A model generated the notes under the pieces. It did no database searches and was not told the origin of the DNA. It saw only the letters and a list, made by a program, of their open reading frames with translations. From CAWAVN01 sp963825075 (GTDB lineage Bacteria; Planctomycetota; Planctomycetia; Planctomycetales; Planctomycetaceae), in contig CAWGRX010000025.1 in the NCBI GenBank assembly GCA_963825075.1, positions 496,001 through 560,000 of the forward strand: DNA of 64,000 bases, read 5' to 3'. Positions 45,317 through 52,770 of this stretch are shown here, in pieces; within the stretch, counting starts at the first letter, position 1, and the number at the start of each line of letters is the position of its first letter. The translations under genes and the position numbers were made by a program.

Positions 45317-46588
45317 CTATTTAGACGACGAGGCCGCTTGGGGAGTTTCCGCTTGAAACGCCGCTTGCACTTGTTGGGGATCGATCTCCGCGGTCGCGGG
45401 TTGGGCACCCGCGTTCTGTCGGCGAAGAAGCTGGGCGAAGTTTTCGCGGAGAGCCTGAGAACGCCTGGCGCGGGCCTTGGCTTTCTTTTCTTTTTCGATC
45501 TCCTTGGCGCTGTCGATGAACCGCTTGTAGCGCCCTTGGAGGAGGCCGCTCTCGAAGCAGAGTTGTTCCATGATCGGGTCGCCGCCGTCGCCTTCGAGTT
45601 CCACCAGCACCGGCCCGCGGTCGGTGAGGGCCACGTCCCAGCCTTGGAAATAACATTCGGGCAGATTCACCGCGGCCCGCAGGACGACTTCCCGCATGGC
45701 GTCCCATTCGGGGAATTTCAGATTCTCAAAACTCGCTCCGGTAACGGGATGCTCGGTGATCGGCTCGGTCCCGTCTTTCGTTCGGCGAAGCGTTTTGACG
45801 ATGCGGCCGGTCTGCACGTCAATCCCCGCCAGGATGTTTCCAGTCCGCCAGAAATTGTCGGCTCCGTTGCCCACAGGAATCTTCCAAGACGCCCGCAAAA
45901 GTTCGCAGCCTTCGCGGTCTGAGAGCACGAACATCCGCACGGTGCTCACGCGGTCGCCGATGATCGGAATGATCGAAGGGTGAGGTTTTAAGAGCGTTTG
46001 GAACTGGTATTGAAAGCCCAGCGTTTCGATCTGGTCGATGTAATCGCTGAGCCGAATCGTTTGCCCGCCGGAAAGCAGGAGGCAATCGTCGGTGGGGTTG
46101 TAGCCGTGGATGTTCGCGGTGCCTAAGCTGCAAGCGCTGTCGAACGGCTTGCCGAAGATGGGGTACTTGGCCTGATGGCGGAGGAAGCCTTTGACCTGAT
46201 CGCGACTTCGCAGCGACCGGGCGGAGCCGAAGTTTCGCGTGGGATGCACGATGGCCTGCATTTCCGGCACGGGCAGTTCGAGGCCCCGCATCAGGGCGGT
46301 GAGCGTGGGCTTGTCGTTGACGATTTCCGGCCAGGGCGAATGGATGGTGGGGCCGGCGATGCCCACGAACGTCCGCTTGACCTCCGGCGTGTAGCGGTTG
46401 TCGTCGTACAACTGATACATGAAGTATTCTTGGGCCTGGAGCTTGCCCGGCCCGAACATCAACGAGTACAGTTCGCGAACCATCGCGCCCAGCCCTTTGC
46501 CGGCTTGGGCGGCCTGGCGCAGCCATTTGATGTAGTTCAAGGCGGGGGTCGCGCGTTTGGTGTCGAGGGCGAAGTTGTTCGTGGACAT
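45317..46588 (-). CDS. ATP-grasp enzyme (sugar-transfer-associated type)
   Basis: 423 residues from ATG 46588, with AAGGAA 8 bases upstream. FGKPFDSACSLGTANIHGYN and FQTLLKPHPSIIPIIGDRVSTVRMFVL hold the nucleotide-binding lysine and strand elements, and WDVALTDRGPVLVELEGDGGDP is the metal-binding Glu/Asn region of the ATP-grasp fold. The pattern resembles the sugar-transfer-associated ATP-grasp family, which forms amide or ester bonds by acyl-phosphate chemistry. A charged, coiled-coil-like tail (AKEIEKEKKAKARARRS) extends the C-terminus. As first gene of the cassette it could ligate an amino acid product of the two PLP enzymes. Family call moderately sure, reaction unknown. Confidence 0.75.
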   Translation of the reverse strand: MSTNNFALDTKRATPALNYIKWLRQAAQAGKGLGAMVRELYSLMFGPGKLQAQEYFMYQLYDDNRYTPEVKRTFVGIAGPTIHSPWPEIVNDKPTLTALMRGLELPVPEMQAIVHPTRNFGSARSLRSRDQVKGFLRHQAKYPIFGKPFDSACSLGTANIHGYNPTDDCLLLSGGQTIRLSDYIDQIETLGFQYQFQTLLKPHPSIIPIIGDRVSTVRMFVLSDREGCELLRASWKIPVGNGADNFWRTGNILAGIDVQTGRIVKTLRRTKDGTEPITEHPVTGASFENLKFPEWDAMREVVLRAAVNLPECYFQGWDVALTDRGPVLVELEGDGGDPIMEQLCFESGLLQGRYKRFIDSAKEIEKEKKAKARARRSQALRENFAQLLRRQNAGAQPATAEIDPQQVQAAFQAETPQAASSSK

Positions 46589-46916
46589 GGAATGATTCCT
46601 TGGATTGAAAACCGATCGCTCTTCCGCCGGCTCACGCAGCCGCCGGCAAGACGCCCCGCCCGCGGACGGCCCGCTAACATCCGCGCGGAAGGGAAGCTGT
46701 TGCCAAAAGACCACACAACTCTAGCTTGCGAATTGGCGGAAGGCTGAAGCGACCGGTCCGGCAAGCTCCGTCGAAACCCCAAATCTGCCGATTCTGCGGA
46801 TGATGGCGATCCTGCGCGGGAAATCATCCGCACTGGTGATTGGTCCCGGCTTTCGCTACCTTCGATTTCAGAAAGAGTTTGAAGAATCCCACCCGCCCCA
46901 CTGATCCCTCGGCAAC
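46589..46916. other. Divergent intergenic region, no gene seen
   Basis: 328 bases between the divergent starts of the ATP-grasp and the NosR-like genes. It holds a GC-rich stretch with GCCGCCGG/CCGGCGG pairing near 46625-46650. No promoter could be named. Confidence 0.5.
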
Positions 46917-48659
46917 GTGACGAATCCTGCTCCTCCCATCACCCCGTCTCAGGCCAAGCGGCGTTCCGCCAAGTTTCGCCGATTTTTCGTGCATCTGTTG
47001 CGGGCGGCTTTGTTTGGGGGGATTGTGATCCTGATTCACCTTCAGCACGAAAAACTCTCCCAGAAAACCACCGATGAAAACGCCGTTTCGTTTGGACTCT
47101 CCGATGTCCGGGAGTTTTTTCCGAAGGCGGCCCGATTGGGAGACGCCACAAAGGATGGCGGGCGGGAAATTCTGGATGCCGGCGGCAAAACTTTGGGAGT
47201 GGCCCTACAAACTTCGCCCCAGGCGGATGCGATCATCGGTTTCTCCGGCCCCACGGATCTGCTGCTGATATTCGACGAGGACCACCAACTGCGGGGCCTC
47301 AAAATCCTGTCCAGCGGCGACACCCAGGAGCACGTCCGGGCCGTGAAAAATGACCCGCAATTTTTGCAGTCGCTCGAAGACAAAAGTTGGGACCAACTGG
47401 CCCAGGGGGATCTTGAAGTCGATGCCGTCTCCGGGGCGACATTGACCAGCGTGGCGATTTGCGAATCCATCACGAAACGCTTGGGCGGCAGCGGACAGCC
47501 TTCTCTGTTGTTTCCGGATCCGATCGCATTAAACGAAATCCAAGACTGGTTTCCCGCCGCCGCTTCGCTGGGCAAACGAAACGGCACCTATGGTTTGATC
47601 GCCGTTTTCGACCCGCTGGGCAACCGAATCGGTTTCGTGCTGCGGACCTCGCCCGCGGCGGATCGGCAGATCGGCTATCAAGGCCCAACGGATACCTTGA
47701 TGGGATTTGACGCCAACGGAAAATGCCTCGGCGTGCGATTGCGAAAATCTTATGACAATGAAGAGTACGTCAACTATGTACGCGAGGACGATTATTTCCA
47801 GTCGCTGTTTAACGGCATGACGCCCAGGCAACTCGCGGCTCTCGATTTGGAAAAAGCCGGCGTCGAAGGCGTCTCGGGAGCGACAATGACCAGCCAGGCG
47901 GTCGCCAGAGGATTAAAACTCGCCGCCGCCGATTGGAAACGCCAGCAGGATGCCCCGCCCAAACCGAAAGAATCGGCTTTCAGATTGCGGGCGCGGGATT
48001 GGGGAACGGCCTTCGTATTGCTCGGCGGACTCGTGATCGGATTGACGAATTTGCGGGGCAAGAAGTGGGTCCGCGTGCCGTTTCAGTTGGTGCTGATCGG
48101 GTATTTGGGGTTCATCAATGGCGATCTGGTTTCGCAGGCTTTGCTCGTCGGGTGGGCGGAGCATGGAATTCCCTGGCGGGCGGCGACGGGCTTGGTGTTA
48201 TTGACCGGGGCAGCGGTTTTGGTGCCTTTGGTCAGCCGGCAGAATGTGTATTGCCATCAACTCTGCCCGCACGGCGCTGCCCAGCAACTTTTGAAAAACC
48301 GTTTGCCCTGGCGGGTTTCGCTGCCGAGGTGGTTGGCGGGGATCCTTTCCGCCATTCCCGCGGTGCTATTGGCTTTGGTGGTGCTCGTGCCGATGGCATC
48401 GCTTTCCTTGAGCCTGGTGAACCTGGAACCCTTCGATGCCTACGTGTTCCGGATTGCAGGCACGATGGCCTTGGCGATTTTTTTCGGGGGGTTAATCGCG
48501 TCGCTGTTTGTGCCGATGGCTTATTGCCGATTCGGTTGTCCCACGGGGGCCTTGTTGGGGTTTTTGCGGTTTCATCGTCACAGCGGCCGGCTGTCTCTGC
48601 GGGATGCGGTGGCGCTTGGACTTCTCACCCTGGCGCTGCTACTGTTTGCGACGACATAA
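46917..48659 (+). CDS. NosR/NirI-like membrane flavoprotein with two FMN-binding domains
   Basis: 580 residues from GTG 46917. After a membrane helix (LLRAALFGGIVILIHLQ) come two FMN_bind domains, each ending in the flavinylation motif: VSGATLTSVA and VSGATMTSQA, in which Thr accepts FMN. The C-terminal half has about five helices and two cysteine clusters, YCHQLCPHGAAQ and YCRFGCPTGA, of the polyferredoxin type seen in NosR, though the cluster count is small. It could pass electrons from the quinone pool or cytoplasm to a periplasmic acceptor. No nosZ or apbE was seen in the window. The duplicated FMN domain differs from standard NosR. Confidence 0.82.
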   Translation: MTNPAPPITPSQAKRRSAKFRRFFVHLLRAALFGGIVILIHLQHEKLSQKTTDENAVSFGLSDVREFFPKAARLGDATKDGGREILDAGGKTLGVALQTSPQADAIIGFSGPTDLLLIFDEDHQLRGLKILSSGDTQEHVRAVKNDPQFLQSLEDKSWDQLAQGDLEVDAVSGATLTSVAICESITKRLGGSGQPSLLFPDPIALNEIQDWFPAAASLGKRNGTYGLIAVFDPLGNRIGFVLRTSPAADRQIGYQGPTDTLMGFDANGKCLGVRLRKSYDNEEYVNYVREDDYFQSLFNGMTPRQLAALDLEKAGVEGVSGATMTSQAVARGLKLAAADWKRQQDAPPKPKESAFRLRARDWGTAFVLLGGLVIGLTNLRGKKWVRVPFQLVLIGYLGFINGDLVSQALLVGWAEHGIPWRAATGLVLLTGAAVLVPLVSRQNVYCHQLCPHGAAQQLLKNRLPWRVSLPRWLAGILSAIPAVLLALVVLVPMASLSLSLVNLEPFDAYVFRIAGTMALAIFFGGLIASLFVPMAYCRFGCPTGALLGFLRFHRHSGRLSLRDAVALGLLTLALLLFATT

Positions 48660-48661
48660 TT

Positions 48662-48750
48662 GTCTCACGCCAAGGCGCTAAGGCGCAAAGGATTGAATCG
48701 ACCTGACGTACTGCTAATCTTTGCGCTTCGCGCCTTGGCGTGAGTTTTTT
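48662..48750. repeat. CTCACGCCAAGGCGC palindromic element
   Basis: CTCACGCCAAGGCGC with GCGCAAAG on the left faces CTTTGCGC and GCGCCTTGGCGTGAG on the right, around a 30-base centre. It fills most of the gap between the NosR-like gene and tdh, so it probably affects tdh expression or ends the upstream transcript. Confidence 0.75.
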
Positions 48751-48783
48751 AGTTTGCAAAAGCGGACCGAGAGGGAATCGTCG

Positions 48784-49827
48784 ATGAAAGCATTGGTCAA
48801 ACGCCAGGCGGAGCCGGGGCTGTGGTTGGAGGATGTTCCCGAACCGGAGGTGGGGCTGAACGATGTGTTGATCCGCGTGGACCGCACCGGGATCTGCGGC
48901 ACCGATTTGCACATTTACAAATGGGACAAATGGGCTCAGAAAACGATCCCCGTGCCGATGGTCGTGGGTCATGAGTTTGTGGGCGAAGTCGTGCGAGTCG
49001 GGTCGAACGTGGCGGACTTTCATCCGGGCGAAGTCGTCAGTGGGGAAGGGCACGTGGTCTGCGGCCGTTGCCGGAATTGCCTCGCCGGCCGCAGGCATCT
49101 CTGCAAGGACACGCAGGGCGTGGGCGTCAATCGGCCGGGGGCGTTCGCCGAGTTTCTTTCGCTGCCGATGACCAACGTTTGGCATCATCGCGAGACGGTG
49201 GACCGGGACGTGGCGGCGATTTTCGATCCCTTCGGCAACGCCGTGCACACCGCGCTGTCGTTTCCGGTGTTGGGCGAAGATGTGCTGATCACCGGAGCCG
49301 GCCCGATCGGGATCATGGCCGCGGCGGTGGTGCGGCATGCTGGGGCGAGGCACGTCGTCATCACCGATGTCAACCCCTACCGTTTGGATCTCGCGCGAAA
49401 GATGGGCGTGACTTTGGCCATCGACGTCCGCGAAACCACGATCGCCGAGACTCAGAAACAACTTGACATGCACGAAGGGTTTGACGTGGGTCTGGAAATG
49501 TCCGGCAACTCCGAGGCCTTTAACGACATGCTCGCCAACATGTGCCACGGCGGGAAGATCGCCATGCTCGGCATCCCGGAAAAGGAAATGGCCATCGACT
49601 GGAACCTCGTGGTGTTCAACATGCTCACCATCAAAGGCATTTACGGCCGGGAAATGTACGAGACCTGGTACAAAATGACGGTGATGCTCGAAAGCGGCCT
49701 GGACATCCGCCCGGTGATCACCCACCGGTTCCATTACACGGAATTCGAGAAAGGCTTTGAGGTGATGCGCTCCGGCAATTCCGGCAAAGTCCTGTTGAAC
49801 TGGCGCGACGGGGCGACGGTCTCATAA
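48784..49827 (+). CDS. tdh: L-threonine 3-dehydrogenase
   Basis: 347 residues, the normal length. Zinc-alcohol-dehydrogenase fold with CGTDLHIYKWDKWAQ (catalytic zinc Cys), VGHEFVGEVV, structural zinc cysteines in CGRCRNCLAGRRHLC, the NAD site GAGPIGIMAAAVV and the C-terminal IKGIYGREMYETWYKM. It oxidises threonine to 2-amino-3-ketobutyrate in the cytoplasm. Its usual partner kbl is not next to it. ATG 48784 is the only start that gives the family N-terminus (KALVKRQAEPGLWLEDVP). Confidence 0.95.
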   Translation: MKALVKRQAEPGLWLEDVPEPEVGLNDVLIRVDRTGICGTDLHIYKWDKWAQKTIPVPMVVGHEFVGEVVRVGSNVADFHPGEVVSGEGHVVCGRCRNCLAGRRHLCKDTQGVGVNRPGAFAEFLSLPMTNVWHHRETVDRDVAAIFDPFGNAVHTALSFPVLGEDVLITGAGPIGIMAAAVVRHAGARHVVITDVNPYRLDLARKMGVTLAIDVRETTIAETQKQLDMHEGFDVGLEMSGNSEAFNDMLANMCHGGKIAMLGIPEKEMAIDWNLVVFNMLTIKGIYGREMYETWYKMTVMLESGLDIRPVITHRFHYTEFEKGFEVMRSGNSGKVLLNWRDGATVS

Positions 49828-49838
49828 GTTGGATTTTT

Positions 49839-49882
49839 GTGAGCGGCACGGCGCTAGCCGCGGGTTTTGGACGCGGAACCGC
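49839..49882. repeat. Dispersed palindrome, family 2, copy e (half element)
   Basis: The left arm GTGAGCGGCACGGCGCTAGC is intact, but the right arm is replaced by ACGCGGAACCGCCTGGCGGG and cannot pair properly. Upstream it shares GTCTCATAAGTT(C/G)GATTTTT with the copy at 12333. It lies between the convergent ends of tdh and cobA-hemD. Confidence 0.7.
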
Positions 49883-49890
49883 CTGGCGGG

Positions 49891-51408
49891 TCAGGACGCA
49901 GGGGCGTGGATCATGGCCTCGAACAGGCCCGGCCAGGTATATTCGGCGGCTTCGGCATGGACGGGAAGGCCGGCTTCCTTCGCGGCGGCGGTGGTCACGG
50001 GGCTGATGGTGGCAATCCGAGTCCGCTGACCGAGATGGGCCAAGGCTTTGGGGCCGATCAGTTTTTTCAAGTTGCGGGCGATGGACGGGCTGCTAAGCGC
50101 GATCCAATCCACCTGGCCCGCTTCGAGGAGTATTTGAGTTTCCGGGGGCACGTCCGTGGCGTCCCGGTTTCGATAGACGATGAGCTTTTCCATTTGGGCG
50201 CCCGTGGCGGCGAGTTCGGTCGGCAACACGTCCCGGCCGCGATCGGCTCCCGCCCACAACACCCGCCGGCCCGCCACCAGCGGCTTGAGGCTCTCCGCCA
50301 AGGCTTCCGCGCGGTAGGATTCGGGCACGATGTCCGCTCGGAGTTGATAGCGGCAAAGCGTTTCCGCCGTGGCCGGTCCAATCGCAGCCAGCTTCAAATG
50401 TCCCAAAGCGCGGGCATCCCGCCCGGAATTCCACAGTCGATTCATCAGCGATTCCACGCCGTTGGCGCTGGTGAAAATCAACCAGTCGAAATCGGCGAGC
50501 CGGGATAAGACCTCATCAATCGGCGACCAATCTTCGGGCGGCAGAATCTCGATCGCCGGCAACAGCAGAGGCTGTGCTCCAAGTTCCAGGGCAAGCGAAA
50601 TCGCGGCATCGGCCTGATGCAGGGGCCGGGTGATCGCGATCGACCGGCCGAACAGCGGGCGATGCTCGAACCACGAGATCTTTTCCCGCTGGTTGACGCA
50701 TTCGCCGATGATGATGAGCGACGGGGCATGAAGTTCCGCGGCGGCGACGGCTTCGGGGAGTTCGGCGAGCGGAGCGGACACGGTTCGCTGGAGCGGTGTC
50801 GTGGCCCGGCTGATGACGCAGGCGGGCGCCTCAGGATCTTTTCCCTCCGCGATCAGAGATTCGGCGATCTTCGCCAGCCGGTGCAAACCCATGTAGAACA
50901 CGAGCGTCCCCGCGAAGCCGGCGAGGTTCTGATAGTCCACGCTGCTGCCGGGCTTGTTCGGATCTTCGTGCCCAGTGACAAACGCGACGGCCGAGGACTG
51001 CTCGCGGTGCGTGAGCGAAATCCCCGCGTATTCTGCCGCGGCGACGGCGGCGGTCACGCCGGGCACAACTTCAAATGGAATCCCCGCCTCCGCGAGCGCC
51101 GCTGCTTCTTCGCTGCCGCGCCCGAAGATAAACGGGTCGCCCCCCTTGAGTCGAACCACGGTCTTGCCCGCACGGGCGCCGTCAATCAGCCGGGCGTTGA
51201 TTTCCACCTGATCGAGCACCCGCCCCTCCGGCCCCATCGAGCGGCAAGTCCGCTCGGCATGGGCCTCGGTGTGCCTTAACAGCAGCGGATTGACCAGCCC
51301 GTCATAAAGCACCACGTCCGCTTTCGCGAGACAATCCCGCCCCTTGAGGGACAACAGCCCCGGATCCCCAGGTCCCGCTCCCACGAGATAAACCTTACCC
51401 TGAGCCAC
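49891..51408 (-). CDS. cobA-hemD: Fused uroporphyrinogen-III C-methyltransferase and uroporphyrinogen-III synthase
   Basis: 505 residues. Residues 1-245 are SUMT: VYLVGAGPGDPGLLSLKG, VVRLKGGDPFIFGRGSEE (SAM site), GVTAAVAAAEYAGISLTHR. Residues 255-505 are HemD: FGRSIAITRPLHQ, IFTSANGVESLMNRL, LKLAAIGPATAETL and IALSSPSIARNLKK. The enzyme closes hydroxymethylbilane to uroporphyrinogen III and then methylates it to precorrin-2, feeding siroheme or cobalamin. The fusion order is common in firmicutes, actinobacteria and planctomycetes. No other heme gene was seen next to it. The start at 51408 places the SAM fold directly at the N-terminus. Confidence 0.94.
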   Translation of the reverse strand: MAQGKVYLVGAGPGDPGLLSLKGRDCLAKADVVLYDGLVNPLLLRHTEAHAERTCRSMGPEGRVLDQVEINARLIDGARAGKTVVRLKGGDPFIFGRGSEEAAALAEAGIPFEVVPGVTAAVAAAEYAGISLTHREQSSAVAFVTGHEDPNKPGSSVDYQNLAGFAGTLVFYMGLHRLAKIAESLIAEGKDPEAPACVISRATTPLQRTVSAPLAELPEAVAAAELHAPSLIIIGECVNQREKISWFEHRPLFGRSIAITRPLHQADAAISLALELGAQPLLLPAIEILPPEDWSPIDEVLSRLADFDWLIFTSANGVESLMNRLWNSGRDARALGHLKLAAIGPATAETLCRYQLRADIVPESYRAEALAESLKPLVAGRRVLWAGADRGRDVLPTELAATGAQMEKLIVYRNRDATDVPPETQILLEAGQVDWIALSSPSIARNLKKLIGPKALAHLGQRTRIATISPVTTAAAKEAGLPVHAEAAEYTWPGLFEAMIHAPAS

Positions 51409-51522
51409 ATTCCCGGCGATGGTTTTTGGTCCTTTGTGATTTGTCCGTTGTTACTCAAATTCGAGGTGCGGAAAAGTGAAAGAGCCGGAAAAAAAGTCAA
51501 TACCTTGCTACATCCGGTTACG

Positions 51523-52542
51523 CTACTTCCAATACACCTTGAGCACGTACCACACGGCAATGGCGGGGATGAACAAGGTCAGAAAAAACGGAAGGAACGA
51601 GATCCAATTGGACAACAACAGTGATTGAGGAATCACGAATTGATCGAGCATCACGGAGCCGACGATGGCCCACATGATGATAATGTATCCGACCTGCTTG
51701 CGTTCGCGCTGCTCGCCCTCGGAGAGTTGGGCCATGGGCTTATTGGCCGCTGACTTTTTGCCGGGGGCTTTGGTTTTTTTGCCCTTGGTCGCGGCCGGGC
51801 CTTCCTCGACTTCTTCCCGCATGCCGGGGGCATAGTATTGGGCGATGCCTTGATTGACCGCCCGCGGGGTGGCCATCACGATCCGCATCGGCACGCCCAT
51901 GCGGAGTTGCAATTCCTCTTCCAAATCGGGCGTGGGTTCGTCGGCGCAGGCGACCAGCAGCATTTCATCGTCGATGAACAAGGGCAGAATCGCATTCCGC
52001 TTCACCGTGCTCCGCGGGATTTTGTCGAGCACCGAATCGTCGGGAACCATCTGGGCCAAATCGACATACGGCCGGCCCAACTCCTGGGCATACGCCTCGG
52101 TCGCGGTTTCCCAATCGGTGAGCTTGAGTTGCACCACGGCGTCGCGCATCGACAGCCCGCGAGCTTCCGCGAACTCCTCGGCTTCCTTGGCTTGTTCCCT
52201 GGTCATGACGCCCCGCTCGACCAGCACGCGTTCCATCGGCTTTTGGCCGTCGGCGGAAGCGGATTCCTCAAACTCTCGGCCCAGGCTCTCATCGTAATCG
52301 CGTTTGCGCTCCGGGTCCGTGAGGCAGAGCATCGCCCGAGCCAGTTCGTTCAAGAGATCTTGTGATTCCTTCTGATACTGCCCGCTGGCGTATTTGCGAA
52401 CGTGCTCGTTGAGCTTTTTGTAGTTCTTTTGAATCTTGGACGGATCGTCCTCGAACTCTTTTAAGCGCAACAGTTGATAATGGTCCGGCGGACGCTGACC
52501 TTCCGGGATTCCCAACCAATCTTTATAAACATCCAAAGGCAC
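51523..52542 (-). CDS. Membrane protein with degenerate J-like and MshEN domains
   Basis: 339 residues. Residues 1-85 resemble a J domain (DHYQLLRLKEFEDDPSKIQK, NELARAMLCLTDPERKRDYDE) but lack the HPD tripeptide needed to stimulate Hsp70. Residues ~100-240 form a GspE/MshE N-terminal-like unit (VLVERGVMTREQAKEAEEFA, AYAQELGRPYVDLAQMVPD, VACADEPTPDLEEELQ), a domain known to bind c-di-GMP in MshE. A Lys/Pro/Ala-rich linker precedes two membrane helices (VGYIIIMWAIVGSVML and LPFFLTLFIPAIAVWYVLKV). It lies downstream of an Hsp70 gene on the same strand. A planctomycete-type architecture; function unknown. Confidence 0.75.
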   Translation of the reverse strand: MPLDVYKDWLGIPEGQRPPDHYQLLRLKEFEDDPSKIQKNYKKLNEHVRKYASGQYQKESQDLLNELARAMLCLTDPERKRDYDESLGREFEESASADGQKPMERVLVERGVMTREQAKEAEEFAEARGLSMRDAVVQLKLTDWETATEAYAQELGRPYVDLAQMVPDDSVLDKIPRSTVKRNAILPLFIDDEMLLVACADEPTPDLEEELQLRMGVPMRIVMATPRAVNQGIAQYYAPGMREEVEEGPAATKGKKTKAPGKKSAANKPMAQLSEGEQRERKQVGYIIIMWAIVGSVMLDQFVIPQSLLLSNWISFLPFFLTLFIPAIAVWYVLKVYWK

Positions 52543-52602
52543 GGCGTTTCTCTACCACAAATCTGCTGATGATTCCGAAGAATCTGGCGAGCGGCCGACG
52601 TC

Positions 52603-52725
52603 AGGATCGCTCGATAAATAATTGTCGCATCTATTAGCCGCAGGGCGCTAGCCCCGGTTCACGGGGAGAACCGGATGCTAGCGCATTCCGGCTGATCGTC
52701 GGACAGTCTTTTCTCGAATGGTCCT
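52603..52725. repeat. Dispersed palindrome, family 3 (long variant), copy c
   Basis: Starts AGGATCGCTCGATAAATAATT, includes GCAGGGCGCTAGCCCCGGTT and its inverse GAACCGGATGCTAGCGCA, and ends TTTTCTCGAATGGTCCT. It fills most of the gap between the Hsp70 gene and the J-like gene. Confidence 0.85.
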
Positions 52726-52770
52726 AAGTCGGCTGGTGTCGTACGGAGGAAAGACAACTGATCCGGCAGT

